A stretch of 64,000 nt of DNA. Origin: Streptomyces sp. Act143 (GTDB taxonomy: Bacteria > Actinomycetota > Actinomycetes > Streptomycetales > Streptomycetaceae). Positions 54,635-63,352 of the stretch are shown here, in pieces. The translations under genes were made by a program, and so were the position numbers. The notes below the pieces were generated by a model that saw only the letters and a program-made list of their open reading frames with translations, was not told where the DNA came from and made no database searches. Position 1 is the first letter of the stretch. Each line of letters starts with the position of its first letter. The stretch covers positions 5,638,543 to 5,702,542 of the forward strand of contig NZ_QFRX01000001.1 in the NCBI RefSeq assembly GCF_003143935.1, written 5' to 3'.

Positions 54635-56734
54635 CTACCAGGCGGCCGGGTCCCGGGCGTCCACGGCGAAGACCGTGCCGTCGGGGGCGCTGGCGTAGGC
54701 GCCGGCGTCGGCGAGGAGGGGCACCGGCAGCGAGGACGTCACCTGGTCCGAGTGCGGGCCGGGCCGGAGCGGAGTCTGGCCGAGCAGCTTTCCGCCGCGG
54801 GCGGAGACGGCGAGCAGCCGGCCGTCGGGGGCCGTGACGTACACCCGGCGGCCGTCGGTCACCGGCGCCGAACCCTGGCTCACGCCTGTCTCCAGGGACC
54901 ACACCTGCCGCTTCGCGCTCATGTCGACAGCCACCAGCGAGCCGCCCGTGCCCAGCAGCCAGACCAGGTCACCGCGCACGGTGGCCTGCGCCTGGTCGAC
55001 GGGCACCGTCAGCGGCACCCGCCGGGACGCCCCTGACGCGAGGTCGTAACGGACCACGGCGCTCGTCTCGCCGTAACTGCCCCCGTCGGCCAGGAAGAAG
55101 ACACCGCCGGCCGAGGTGCCGACGGGCCGCAGCGCCCCGTCGAGCCGGTCGTCCCGCTCCACCTCGCCCGTGGCCGGGTCCACCGTCGTCACCCGGGTGC
55201 TGGTCCCGTCCGCGGATCTGCCCGTGCGGTAGGCCCAGGGGCTGGCGGGGAACGACCCGAAGCTCGCGTCGGCCGAACCGGGAATCCGCTTGCTCCACTT
55301 GATCTCGCCCGTCGCACTGTCGACACCGGTGACCTTGCCGTCGGCGCCGGTCAGGAGCAGCGTTCCGCGCGCGTGGGCGAAGCCGCGGTACGCGGACAGG
55401 TCGAGCTTCCACCGCGTACTGCCCGTCGCCGGATCGAGCGCGAGCAGCCGCCGGCCCGTGTGGGTCACCACATGCGCCAGGCCCCCGGAGAAGACCGGAG
55501 GCTCGCTCGGGGAGTCGCCGTCGCCCAGCGGATGCCGCCACAGGACGTGGCCGTCGGCCGGATCGAGCGCGCTGACCAGCCCGGTCTGCACGCACAGCAG
55601 CGCCTGACCCCCGTGCGAGCACCGGGGCAGGCCGCCCTCCGCGCCCTTCGGCCGGGTCGCCCACGGGCTGAACCCGGCGGACGCGGCCGGTGCCGCGCTG
55701 CTCGTCGGGCTCGACCCCGAGGTGCCGACGACCTGGACGGAGACCAGCGTGGCGAGCGCCGCGAGGCCCAGCACCCCGGCTCCGATCACCGTCCTCCTGC
55801 CCGGCCGCCGACCGCGCCGCCGTCTCTCCGGCTCCACGGGGCGCGGTTCCGGCCCGGGCGTCTCGCCGGTGCGCTGCGCGGGGATGAACGCCTGGGTGTC
55901 GTACGAGGCCGCGACCGACCGCAGCTCCCGCATCAACTCGTCCGGCGTGGGCCGGTCCTCGGGTTCCTTGGCCAGACAGCGCTCCACCAGCGCCGCCAGA
56001 TTCTGCGGTACGCCGGTCAGATCGGGCTCGTCGTGCACGACCTGGTACGCGACGACGTACGGGCTGTCGGAGTCGAACGGCCCCCGCCCCGTGGCCGCGT
56101 GCACCATCACCGAGCCCAGCGCGAAGATGTCGGCGGCAGGACCGACGGCACGGGGCCGCCGGAACTGCTCGGGCGCCATGAAGGGCGGCGTACCGATCAG
56201 TTTCCCGGTCTCGGTGCGCAGTTCGCTGTCCTTTGGCCGAGAAATGCCGAAGTCGATGACCTTGGGCCCGTCCTCGGCGAGCAGCACATTGCTCGGCTTG
56301 AGATCCCGGTGGACGACCCCGACCCGGTGGATGTCGCGCAGGGCCTCGGCCAGCCCGGCCATCAGCCGACGCAACTGGGCCGGGGCCATCGGTCCATTCC
56401 GCTTGACCTCGTCGGAGAGGGTCGGTCCGGGGATGAACAGCGTGGCCATCCAGGGCCGTTCGGCCTCCGGATCGGCATCGACGACGGGTGCGGTGAACGC
56501 CCCGCTGACCTTGCGCGCCGCGGCGACCTCCTGCCGGAAACGCCCCCTGAACTCGGGATCCCTGGCGAATTCGGCGTGTACGACCTTCACCGCGAGCGTC
56601 ATCCCCGAGGCGCTGCGCGCACGATGCACGACACCCATGCCACCGGACCCGAGACGTGCTTCCAGGCGGTAGTGACCGGCGTAATCGGGAAGTTCCGCTT
56701 CCGCGCCCGCTCCGGTGTTCTGCTGTGGCGCCAT
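54635..56734 (-). CDS. Membrane Ser/Thr protein kinase with extracellular PQQ-like beta-propeller
   Basis: 699 residues. Kinase domain about 15-275: YRLEARLGSGGMGVVHRARS, LAVKVVHAEFA (ATP Lys), VGVVHRDLKPSNVLL, KVIDFGISRP and FMAPEQFR. A Lys/Arg-rich juxtamembrane stretch (ERRRRGRRPGRRT) precedes the membrane helix (about 318-338). Outside, PQQ-like repeats: LVSALDPADGHVLWRHPLGD, LLALDPATGSTRWKLDLS and VTGVDSATGEIKWSKRIPG, followed by four or more further repeats. The propeller may sense a ligand. ATG at 56734. Confidence 0.93.
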   Translation of the reverse strand: MAPQQNTGAGAEAELPDYAGHYRLEARLGSGGMGVVHRARSASGMTLAVKVVHAEFARDPEFRGRFRQEVAAARKVSGAFTAPVVDADPEAERPWMATLFIPGPTLSDEVKRNGPMAPAQLRRLMAGLAEALRDIHRVGVVHRDLKPSNVLLAEDGPKVIDFGISRPKDSELRTETGKLIGTPPFMAPEQFRRPRAVGPAADIFALGSVMVHAATGRGPFDSDSPYVVAYQVVHDEPDLTGVPQNLAALVERCLAKEPEDRPTPDELMRELRSVAASYDTQAFIPAQRTGETPGPEPRPVEPERRRRGRRPGRRTVIGAGVLGLAALATLVSVQVVGTSGSSPTSSAAPAASAGFSPWATRPKGAEGGLPRCSHGGQALLCVQTGLVSALDPADGHVLWRHPLGDGDSPSEPPVFSGGLAHVVTHTGRRLLALDPATGSTRWKLDLSAYRGFAHARGTLLLTGADGKVTGVDSATGEIKWSKRIPGSADASFGSFPASPWAYRTGRSADGTSTRVTTVDPATGEVERDDRLDGALRPVGTSAGGVFFLADGGSYGETSAVVRYDLASGASRRVPLTVPVDQAQATVRGDLVWLLGTGGSLVAVDMSAKRQVWSLETGVSQGSAPVTDGRRVYVTAPDGRLLAVSARGGKLLGQTPLRPGPHSDQVTSSLPVPLLADAGAYASAPDGTVFAVDARDPAAW

Positions 56735-56914
56735 GGGACCACCCCCGTGCTGTCCGTCCGCGTGCGCGACGCACGGAGCCTAGTCGATGACTCGTACGAG
56801 ACAGAGGCGGCTTGCTAGCGTTCGTGTTCGAGTCGCGCACGTCTGTTTCGGGACGCGTCGCGGGGGAATCAAAGGGGCCCACGACAGGCGTGGGACTCAA
56901 CGGGGGAGGCAATC

Positions 56915-57244
56915 ATGTCGGTTGACCGTGTCGAAGAGGCCCAGGGCGGCGAGCAGGAGATCGCCGTGACGGCGGCGGCCTCCACAACGACCGTGCGCTA
57001 CTACTCGGTCGCGCCCGGGGTCCGCCTCAACGTCCGCAGCGGACCGGGCACCACCTACTCCATCGTCGACGTGCTGCCCGAGGGCGCGCAGGTCGCGATC
57101 CTGTGTCAGACGCCCGGCACGACCATCACGGGCCCCTATGGCACGAGCAGCATCTGGGACTGCATCGCCAACGGCAAGTACGTCTCGGACGCGTACGTGC
57201 AGACCGGCAGCGACGGCTACATCCGCCCGCGCTGCTCGCTCTGA
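56915..57244 (+). CDS. SH3-domain protein
   Basis: 109 residues. After a 30-residue acidic N terminus comes a bacterial SH3 (SH3b) domain: GVRLNVRSGPGTTYSIVDVL, PEGAQVAILCQTPGTTITGP and SSIWDCIANGKYVSDAYVQT. Two central Cys could pair. No signal peptide is seen, unusual for this class. ATG at 56915, six bases after GGGAGG. It is divergent from the Ser/Thr kinase gene. A decayed copy lies directly downstream. Confidence 0.85.
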   Translation: MSVDRVEEAQGGEQEIAVTAAASTTTVRYYSVAPGVRLNVRSGPGTTYSIVDVLPEGAQVAILCQTPGTTITGPYGTSSIWDCIANGKYVSDAYVQTGSDGYIRPRCSL

Positions 57245-57290
57245 CCCTCACGGGACGCGGGTCCGACCCGCACCAGAGGCAGGGGAATCC

Positions 57291-57600
57291 CGTGACATCG
57301 CCGAAGCGCCGCTCGCTCCTGCTGGTCAGGACCGTCGGCGCTTTCCGGCGTCGAGGACCGTGAGGCCGTGAACATGTGCGGCGGCCCGGGAATCAGCCAC
57401 CGGGTCATCAAGGAGATCGAGCAGGGCACGAACGGTCACGCTGGTCCGCCGGACGCCGGGCCGGACGATCACCGGCCCGCTGTGCACCTCGCACACCCGG
57501 GACAGGCTCGCCGACGGCGGCCACATCCCGGACACGTACCCGCGGACGGTCAGCGACGGCTGTGTGTCCGGCCGCTGCCGAGCCCTCGCGGGGCCCGCGC
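57291..57600 (+). pseudogene. Frameshifted remnant of a second SH3-domain gene
   Basis: GTG at 57291 behind GGGGA begins a basic signal-like start (TSPKRRSLLLVRTVGAF) ended by a stop at 57361-57363. Near 57368 the text GGPGISHRVIKEIEQGTN matches SGPGTTYSIVDVLPEGAQ of the intact neighbour. After one extra G at about 57434 the frame shifts and VTLVRRTPGRTITGP ... LADGGHIPDTY ... SDGCVSGRCRA continues the match to ILCQTPGTTITGP ... IANGKYVSDAY. Two frame breaks make it non-functional, unless these are sequencing errors. Confidence 0.7.
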
Positions 57601-57623
57601 TCGTCCCCGGCCATAATCGACGC

Positions 57624-58127
57624 GTGAGCGACGAACACGGCACCCAGGACAGCGCGGGCCCCGCCACCGGTCCCCGCCCGGAACCCATCCGCTTCTTCGG
57701 CACGACCTGGGTCGAGCACACCGACGGCTACACCCTCCGCCGCGTCGCCGCATCCGCCGGCTCCCTCGCCGCCGCCGTCGCCTCCTGCCTGGTCCTGCGC
57801 TTCGCCTACGAGGGCCTCGCGATCGCCGACATCGGCAGCTTCGTCACCCTCCTCATGGTCGTGATGTTCGCGATCTGCAGCGCCCTCGCCTTCCGCCACA
57901 CCTGGGAGGCCTTCACCAAGCGCCCCGACCCCGACCGCCAGGCATCCCTCCGCGGCCTCCTGGCCATCGGCTTCGTCGGCTCCCTCCTCGCCTACTTCTT
58001 CCGCTCCCTCACCGAGGCCCCGGGCGAGAAACTCCACCGCGAGGAGTACGAGACCGCCCGCAAGCAGCACGAGAAGCGCACCACCCGCCGCACCGGCAAC
58101 CCCTCAAAGAAGCGCCGCCGCCCCTGA
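57624..58127 (+). CDS. Small membrane protein with two pairs of hydrophobic segments
   Basis: 167 residues. Segments at about 45-65 (AASAGSLAAAVASCLVLRFA), 70-95 (IGSFVTLLMVVMFAICSALAF) and 110-130 (GLLAIGFVGSLLAYFF). The tail is strongly basic (KQHEKRTTRRTGNPSKKRRR) and so inside. GTG at 57624 with CATAAT six bases before it, a near-consensus -10 for a leaderless message. In-frame codons upstream belong to the SH3 remnant. No function is assigned; similar streptomycete proteins are sometimes labelled transporters without proof. Confidence 0.75.
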   Translation: MSDEHGTQDSAGPATGPRPEPIRFFGTTWVEHTDGYTLRRVAASAGSLAAAVASCLVLRFAYEGLAIADIGSFVTLLMVVMFAICSALAFRHTWEAFTKRPDPDRQASLRGLLAIGFVGSLLAYFFRSLTEAPGEKLHREEYETARKQHEKRTTRRTGNPSKKRRRP

Positions 58128-58357
58128 GGACCCTCGCGAGCAAGGCCGGGCGGCCCCCGGCAGAGCAGGGCTGTCGCCCGCCCCACGGGGCCAGGGCACC
58201 ACGCCGCGCGAGGGCACGGCTCCAGGGCCGGCACCGGCCCCGTACGCCCCGCGACGGCACGGCTCCCGGCACGGCGCCCCACACCCCGCGAACGCGTCGT
58301 CCGCCCTCTCACCAAAAACTCACTGCACCCTGCACCCACCTCCGCCACCATGGCGCT

Positions 58358-59170
58358 ATGACGACGGCCGCCTCGCACTCCGCCCGTGCCCACTCCTTCA
58401 ACGCCGCCGCAGCCCAGTACGCGGCGAACCGCCCCTCCTACCCGCCCGCCCTCTTCGACGCGATCGAGGACCTTGCGGGCCGGCCCCTCGCCGGTGCCCG
58501 CGTCGCGGACGTCGGGGCCGGTACCGGTATCGCCACCGCCCTCCTGCACGCCCGCGGCGCCGATGTGATCGCCGTCGAACCCGGCGACGGCATGGCCGCC
58601 CAGTTCCGCCGCAGCCACCCCGGCATCCCGATCGTCCGCGGCAACGGCAACACCCTGCCGCTGGCCGCCGCCTCCGTCGACTTCCTCACCTACGCTCAGG
58701 CCTGGCACTGGACGGACCCGCGCCTCGCGGCCCCGGAGGCCCTGCGCGTACTGCGGCCGGGCGGGGCGTTGGCGCTGTGGTGGAACATCTCCCCCCTCGA
58801 CGTGCCCTGGATCGCCACCCAGGCCGAGCGCATGGCCGCGAGCTTCAGCGACATCGCCACCCCGCCGAGCGTGGAGGCGAACGGCAGCGGCACCCGGGCC
58901 GCCCTCGCCGACCCCATGCGCTGCCTGGACTTCACCCAGCGCAAGGTCCGCTGGAGCCGCCGCGTCCCGGTCGACACCCATCTCGCCAACATCGGCAGCC
59001 ACTCGCTCTTCCTGGTCGCAGGTGAGGAACGCGCCACGGCCTTCCTCACCGAGGAGCGACGGCACCTGCTGGCGGCCTTCCCGGACGGAAGCGTCGAGGA
59101 GACCTACGACGTGGAACTGCTGGTCGCCACCAAGCCGCTCGCCACCGAACCGCTCACCCCCAACGCCTGA
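58358..59170 (+). CDS. Class I SAM-dependent methyltransferase
   Basis: 270 residues. The SAM motif is RVADVGAGTGIATALLHARG (about residue 48), the next acidic strand VIAVEPGDGMAAQF, and a third region ASVDFLTYAQAWHWTDPR typical of the UbiE/Methyltransf_11 group. FNAAAAQYAANRPSYPPALF at the start is usual for this subgroup. ATG at 58358 with no good ribosome binding site. Substrate unknown. The 230-base gap before it (58128-58357) holds no gene. Confidence 0.88.
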   Translation: MTTAASHSARAHSFNAAAAQYAANRPSYPPALFDAIEDLAGRPLAGARVADVGAGTGIATALLHARGADVIAVEPGDGMAAQFRRSHPGIPIVRGNGNTLPLAAASVDFLTYAQAWHWTDPRLAAPEALRVLRPGGALALWWNISPLDVPWIATQAERMAASFSDIATPPSVEANGSGTRAALADPMRCLDFTQRKVRWSRRVPVDTHLANIGSHSLFLVAGEERATAFLTEERRHLLAAFPDGSVEETYDVELLVATKPLATEPLTPNA

Positions 59171-59540
59171 CCTCGCCCGGCGGCCCATCCCTCCTGGGCC
59201 GCCGCGCACGCGTGGTCCAGGTGCCGCGGCCCGCCCCATTCCAGCCGTACCTTTCGGTCGCGCGGCCATGCCCCCAACGCGTCCAGCAGTTTCGGCAACC
59301 GCGAGAGCGTCGCGTGGCCCAGCACCCGCACGACGACCCCCGCCGCGCCCCGGTCCTCGGTCCCCACTTCCATAGGACCGGTGTCGTACGCGCGCTTCGC
59401 CACCGCCAGGGCCAGTCCCACCAGCACCCCCTCGAAGAGGTCCCCGATGACGATCACCGTCGCCGTCACCACCAGCGCGGCCGGCGCCGCCACCGGGATC
59501 ACTCGGCCTGCATACCCCCCAGAGGGCACTCCAGCCGCGC
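59171..59540 (-). pseudogene. Remnant of a SulP-family anion transporter (last helix plus STAS-like end)
   Basis: On the minus strand a last membrane segment (ALVVTATVIVIGDLFEGVLV) is followed by a STAS-like domain: VVVRVLGHATLSRLPKLLDA, KVRLEWGGPRHLDHACAAAQ. This wording fits the C-terminal part of SulP permeases. The ten or more helices before it are missing, there is no start, and the frame continues into the methyltransferase gene without a stop, so it is a truncated relic. I see no transposon end at either border. Confidence 0.55.
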
Positions 59541-59622
59541 TCCGCAAGATCGCGCGGTCACGGGCCTGCGCCGCCGAAAGCCGTACGCACCCTGCTTGAC
59601 GACACCTGCCCCCGAGAGGATT

Positions 59623-59640
59623 ATTCATCGCATGATGAAT
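59623..59640. promoter_or_regulatory. Inverted repeat over the start codon of the ABC ATPase gene
   Basis: ATTCATC (59623-59629), GCAT, GATGAAT (59634-59640). AT-rich in a GC-rich setting and overlapping the ATG, as repressor sites of exporter operons often do. TTGACG at about 59595 may be a -35. No regulator gene is adjacent. Confidence 0.5.
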
Positions 59641-60423
59641 TATTCTTCCAAGCCTCCCGACACCCCCGCCGTCCACGCCGAAGGCCTCACCGTCGTCCGC
59701 GGCCCCCGCACCGTCCTGCGCGGCCTCGACTTCAGCGTCCCCCGCGGCCAGATCACCGGCCTCCTAGGCCCCTCCGGCTGCGGCAAGTCCACCCTCATGC
59801 GCGCGATCGTCGGCACCCAGGCCAAGGTCACCGGCACCCTCGACGTCCTCGACCACCCCGCCGGACACCCCACCCTGCGCACCCGCATCGGCTACGTCAC
59901 CCAAGACCCCTCCATCTACGACGACCTGACCGTCCGCCAGAACCTCGACTACTTCGCCGCGATCCTCGCCCCCGGCCACGCCGCCGCCGACCGCCGCCGC
60001 ACCGACGTCACCCGAGTCATCGACGAAGTGGACCTCGCCAGCCACACCGACTCCCTCGCCGGCAACCTCTCCGGCGGCCAACGCAGCCGCGTCTCCCTCG
60101 CGGTGGCCCTCCTCGGCACGCCCGAACTCCTTGTCCTCGACGAACCGACGGTCGGACTGGACCCCGTCCTGCGCCGCGACCTCTGGAACCTCTTCCACGA
60201 CATCGCCGCCCAGCGCGGCGCCACCCTCCTCATCTCCTCCCACGTCATGGACGAGGCCGAGCGCTGCCACCGCCTCCTCCTCATGCGCGAGGGCGAGATC
60301 CTCGCCGACGGCACCCCGGACGCCCTGCGCACCGACACCGGCTCCGAGACCGTCGAAGGCGCATTCCTGCACCTCGTGGACGAGGCCGTCGCGGCCGGAC
60401 GCAAGAAGGAGACGACCCGATGA
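59632..60423 (+). CDS. ABC transporter ATP-binding protein (DrrA-like exporter)
   Basis: 263 residues. Walker A GLLGPSGCGKSTLMRAIVG, Q-loop YVTQDPSIYDD, signature NLSGGQRSRVSLAVALLG, Walker B LLVLDEPTVGLDP and H-loop LLISSHVMDEAERC. One domain, partner of the permease downstream with which it overlaps by four bases (ATGA). The family includes drug and polysaccharide exporters. ATG at 59632 or 59635 (MM); GAGAGGA lies about 10-12 bases upstream. Confidence 0.93.
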   Translation: MMNYSSKPPDTPAVHAEGLTVVRGPRTVLRGLDFSVPRGQITGLLGPSGCGKSTLMRAIVGTQAKVTGTLDVLDHPAGHPTLRTRIGYVTQDPSIYDDLTVRQNLDYFAAILAPGHAAADRRRTDVTRVIDEVDLASHTDSLAGNLSGGQRSRVSLAVALLGTPELLVLDEPTVGLDPVLRRDLWNLFHDIAAQRGATLLISSHVMDEAERCHRLLLMREGEILADGTPDALRTDTGSETVEGAFLHLVDEAVAAGRKKETTR

Positions 60424-61208
60424 GCACCACGACCGCCACCACGCCGCTCCCGCCCGCGCCCACCAGCGCCCTCAACGCCTCCCGCACCCTCGCCACCGCC
60501 GCCCGCGTCCTGCGCCAGCTGCGCCACGACCCGCGCACGATCGCGCTGATGCTCCTCGTCCCGTGCGTGATGCTGCTCCTGCTGCGCTACGTCTTCGACG
60601 GCAGTCCGCGCATCTTCGACAACATCGGAGCCTCCCTCCTCGGGATCTTCCCGCTCATCACGATGTTCCTCGTCACCTCCATCGCCACCCTCCGCGAGCG
60701 CACCTCCGGCACCCTCGAACGCCTCTTCGCCATGCCGCTCGGCAAAGCCGACTTCATCGCCGGCTACGCCCTCGCCTTCGGCACCCTCGCGATCATCCAG
60801 TCCGCCCTCGCCACCGCCCTCGCACTCTGGGGCCTCGGCCTGGACGTCACCGGCAGCCCCTGGCTGCTCCTCCTGGTCGCCCTGCTGGACGCCCTCCTCG
60901 GCACCGCCCTCGGCCTCTTCGTCTCGGCCTTCGCCGCCTCCGAGTTCCAGGCCGTCCAGTTCATGCCGGCCGTGATCTTCCCGCAGATCCTCCTCTGCGG
61001 CCTGTTCACCGCCCGCGACAACATGCACCCCGTCCTGGAGGCCATCTCCGACGTCCTGCCCATGTCCTACGCGGTCGACGGCATGAACGAGGTCCTCAAG
61101 CACACCGACATGACCGCCACCTTCGTCCGCGACGCCCTGATCGTGGCCGGCTGCGCCCTACTCGTCCTCGGGCTCGGGGCAGCGACCCTCAGGCGCAGGA
61201 CCCAGTAG
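60420..61208 (+). CDS. ABC-2 type permease (DrrB-like)
   Basis: 262 residues, six membrane segments. The cytoplasmic N terminus is followed by IALMLLVPCVMLLLLRYVF, an ABC-2 signature TSGTLERLFAMPLGKADFIA, then LLLLVALLDALLGTALGLF, AVQFMPAVIFPQILLCGLFT and DVLPMSYAVDGMNEVL. Translationally coupled to the ATPase. Together they form a two-gene exporter; substrate unknown. Confidence 0.92.
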   Translation: MSTTTATTPLPPAPTSALNASRTLATAARVLRQLRHDPRTIALMLLVPCVMLLLLRYVFDGSPRIFDNIGASLLGIFPLITMFLVTSIATLRERTSGTLERLFAMPLGKADFIAGYALAFGTLAIIQSALATALALWGLGLDVTGSPWLLLLVALLDALLGTALGLFVSAFAASEFQAVQFMPAVIFPQILLCGLFTARDNMHPVLEAISDVLPMSYAVDGMNEVLKHTDMTATFVRDALIVAGCALLVLGLGAATLRRRTQ

Positions 61209-61340
61209 CCGCACCGGCCCCCACACCCCGCCGAGCGGTCGGGCACAGACGTTCCGCCCACCGGACAGCCGCGCCGCCCGCCACCCCCCGGTGCGAGGAT
61301 GAACTCCGGACGACGAAACCCCCGGAGGGCACCCGCAGCC

Positions 61341-62150
61341 ATGACCCAGAAAGTCGCAGTCCTCGGCACCGGCAAGATCGGCGAAGCCCTGCTCAGCGGA
61401 ATGATCCGAGGCGGCTGGGCCCCGGCCGACCTCCTCGTCACCGCCCGCCGGCAGGAGCGAGCCGAAGAACTCCGCGCGCGCTACGGAGTCACCCCGGTCA
61501 GCAACGCCGAGGCCGCCAAGACCGCCGACACCCTGATCCTCACGGTCAAGCCGCAGGACATGGGCACCCTCCTCGCCGAGCTCGCCCCGCACGTCCCCGC
61601 CGACCGACTGATCATCAGCGGCGCCGCGGGCATCCCCACCTCCTTCTTCGAGGAGCGCCTCGCCGCAGGCACCCCGGTCGTCCGCGTCATGACGAACACG
61701 CCCGCCCTCGTCGACGAGGCCATGTCCGTCATCTCCGCCGGCAGCCACGCCACCGCCGCCCACCTAGCCCACGCCGAGGAGATCTTCGGCGCCGTCGGCA
61801 AGACGCTCCGCGTCCCCGAGTCCCAGCAGGACGCCTGCACTGCCCTCTCCGGATCCGGCCCGGCCTACTTCTTCTACCTGGTCGAAGCCATGACGGACGC
61901 CGGCATCCTGCTCGGCCTGCCCCGCGACAAGGCCCACGACCTCATCGTCCAGTCCGCGATCGGCGCCGCGACGATGCTCCGCGACAGCGGCGAGCACCCG
62001 GTCAAGCTCCGCGAGAACGTCACGTCCCCCGCGGGCACGACGATCAACGCCATCCGCGAACTCGAGAACCACGGCGTACGAGCAGCCCTCATCGCCGCCC
62101 TCGAAGCCGCCCGCGACCGCAGCCGCGAACTGGCCTCCGGCAACAACTGA
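61341..62150 (+). CDS. proC: Pyrroline-5-carboxylate reductase
   Basis: 269 residues. Last step of proline synthesis. NAD(P)-binding motif VAVLGTGKIGEALLSGMIRG at the N terminus, ILTVKPQDMG, ISGAAGIPTSFFEERL, VRVMTNTPALV and the C-terminal signature SGSGPAYFFYLVEAMTDAGI, NVTSPAGTTINAIREL. Start ATG 61341 fits the motif position; GGAGG is 12 bases before. The gene is solitary and convergent with trpS. Confidence 0.95.
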   Translation: MTQKVAVLGTGKIGEALLSGMIRGGWAPADLLVTARRQERAEELRARYGVTPVSNAEAAKTADTLILTVKPQDMGTLLAELAPHVPADRLIISGAAGIPTSFFEERLAAGTPVVRVMTNTPALVDEAMSVISAGSHATAAHLAHAEEIFGAVGKTLRVPESQQDACTALSGSGPAYFFYLVEAMTDAGILLGLPRDKAHDLIVQSAIGAATMLRDSGEHPVKLRENVTSPAGTTINAIRELENHGVRAALIAALEAARDRSRELASGNN

Positions 62151-62158
62151 CACCGCCC

Positions 62159-62186
62159 GGCCGCCCCACCCCGGAGCGGGGCGGCC
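62159..62186. terminator. Bidirectional terminator between proC and trpS
   Basis: GGCCGCCCC (62159-62167) and GGGGCGGCC (62178-62186), 10-base loop, within the 47-base gap of the convergent genes. Confidence 0.85.
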
Positions 62187-62197
62187 AGGCGCACGCC

Positions 62198-63217
62198 CTA
62201 CACGCTCACGCCGATATCGGCAGCCGCCGGCAGCAACCCGATCGCCCGATACGCGGCATCCACGGTCGGCCGGGCCATCTCCCGGGCCTTCTCCGCGCCA
62301 TCCCGCAGCACCCCCTCCACATAGCCAGGATCCGCGCACAACTCCTTGTGCCTCTCCTGCACGGGCCTCAGAGCCTCGACCACGGCGTCTGCGGTGTCCT
62401 TCTTCAAGGCCCCGTACGACTCATATACACCGCTCAGCTCCTCCGGGTTCCCATCGGAGCACGCCGCGAGGATCTCCAGCAGATTCGCCACCCCCGGCCG
62501 TGCCTCCCGGTCGTACACGACCTCGGACCCGCTGTCCGTGACCGCCCGCATGACCTTCTTCCGCACCACGTCCGGCTCGTCCAGCAGATAGACGATCCCG
62601 GGCCCGACGTCGTCGCTCTTCCCCATCTTCGACGCCGGATCCTGAAGGTTCATGACCCGGGCCGCCACACCCGGCCGCGTGACCCGAGGCACCACGAACG
62701 TATGGCCGTACCGCTGGTTGAACCGCACCGCGATGTCCCGCGCCAGCTCCACATGCTGCGTCTGATCGTCCCCGACCGGCACCTCGTCCGTCCGGTACGC
62801 CAGGATGTCCGCCGCCATCAGCACGGGATACGTCAGCAGCGACAGCCGCACACTCCCACCGCGCTCCCGTTCCCGCGCCGCCTTCTCCTTGTACTGGATC
62901 ATCCGCCGCATCTCGCCGTCCGTGGCCACGCACTCCAGCAGGTACGACAGCCGCGCGTGCTCGTCCACGTGGCTCTGCACGAACACGGTGCACAGCTCGG
63001 GATCCAGCCCTGCCGCGAGCAGCAAGGTCGCCGCCTGCCGACTGAGCCGCCGCACCCGCGCCGGATCGTGGTCCACGGTCAGCGCGTGCAGGTCCACGAC
63101 GCAGAAGAGCGCGTCGGCCTGGTGCTGATCCACCTCAGCCCACCGCCGCATGGCTCCCAGGTAGTTCCCCAGCGTCAGATGCCCGGTCGGCTTGACCCCA
63201 CTGAAGACCCGCGTCAT
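62198..63217 (-). CDS. trpS: Tryptophanyl-tRNA synthetase, probably the auxiliary antibiotic-resistant type
   Basis: 339 residues, class I synthetase. HIGH-like signature PTGHLTLGNYLGAMRRW near the N terminus, GDDQTQHVELARDIAVRFN, and KMSKS-like NLQDPASKMGKSDD. S. coelicolor has two TrpRS; the auxiliary TrpRS1 (SCO3334), which gives indolmycin resistance, is known to be controlled by ribosome-mediated attenuation. The leader here carries a short Trp-Trp peptide and hairpins, so this gene is most likely that type. ATG at 63217 with GGAG upstream. Confidence 0.92.
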   Translation of the reverse strand: MTRVFSGVKPTGHLTLGNYLGAMRRWAEVDQHQADALFCVVDLHALTVDHDPARVRRLSRQAATLLLAAGLDPELCTVFVQSHVDEHARLSYLLECVATDGEMRRMIQYKEKAARERERGGSVRLSLLTYPVLMAADILAYRTDEVPVGDDQTQHVELARDIAVRFNQRYGHTFVVPRVTRPGVAARVMNLQDPASKMGKSDDVGPGIVYLLDEPDVVRKKVMRAVTDSGSEVVYDREARPGVANLLEILAACSDGNPEELSGVYESYGALKKDTADAVVEALRPVQERHKELCADPGYVEGVLRDGAEKAREMARPTVDAAYRAIGLLPAAADIGVSV

Positions 63218-63291
63218 CTCTCACTCCATCTCCTGGTCGGGACCGCCGCCTCCGCGGGCCGTCCCCCTGGAGCTCTGGAGGGAGATACGAG

Positions 63292-63352
63292 AACGGCCGC
63301 CGAGTCGGCGGCCGTTGAGTGCATACGTAAGTCCGGCCGCCGTCAGGCGGCC
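63292..63352 (-). promoter_or_regulatory. Transcription attenuator for trpS
   Basis: Reading on the minus strand: segment 1 GGCCGCC (63352-63346, directly after the Trp codons) pairs with segment 2 GGCGGCC (63341-63335). The terminator hairpin is AACGGCCGCC (63316-63307) with GGCGGCCGTT (63301-63292), loop 5. Segment 2 can also pair with the GGCCGCC of the terminator's first arm. A ribosome halted at the Trp codons would hide segment 1, free segment 2 and break the terminator. Confidence 0.85.
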
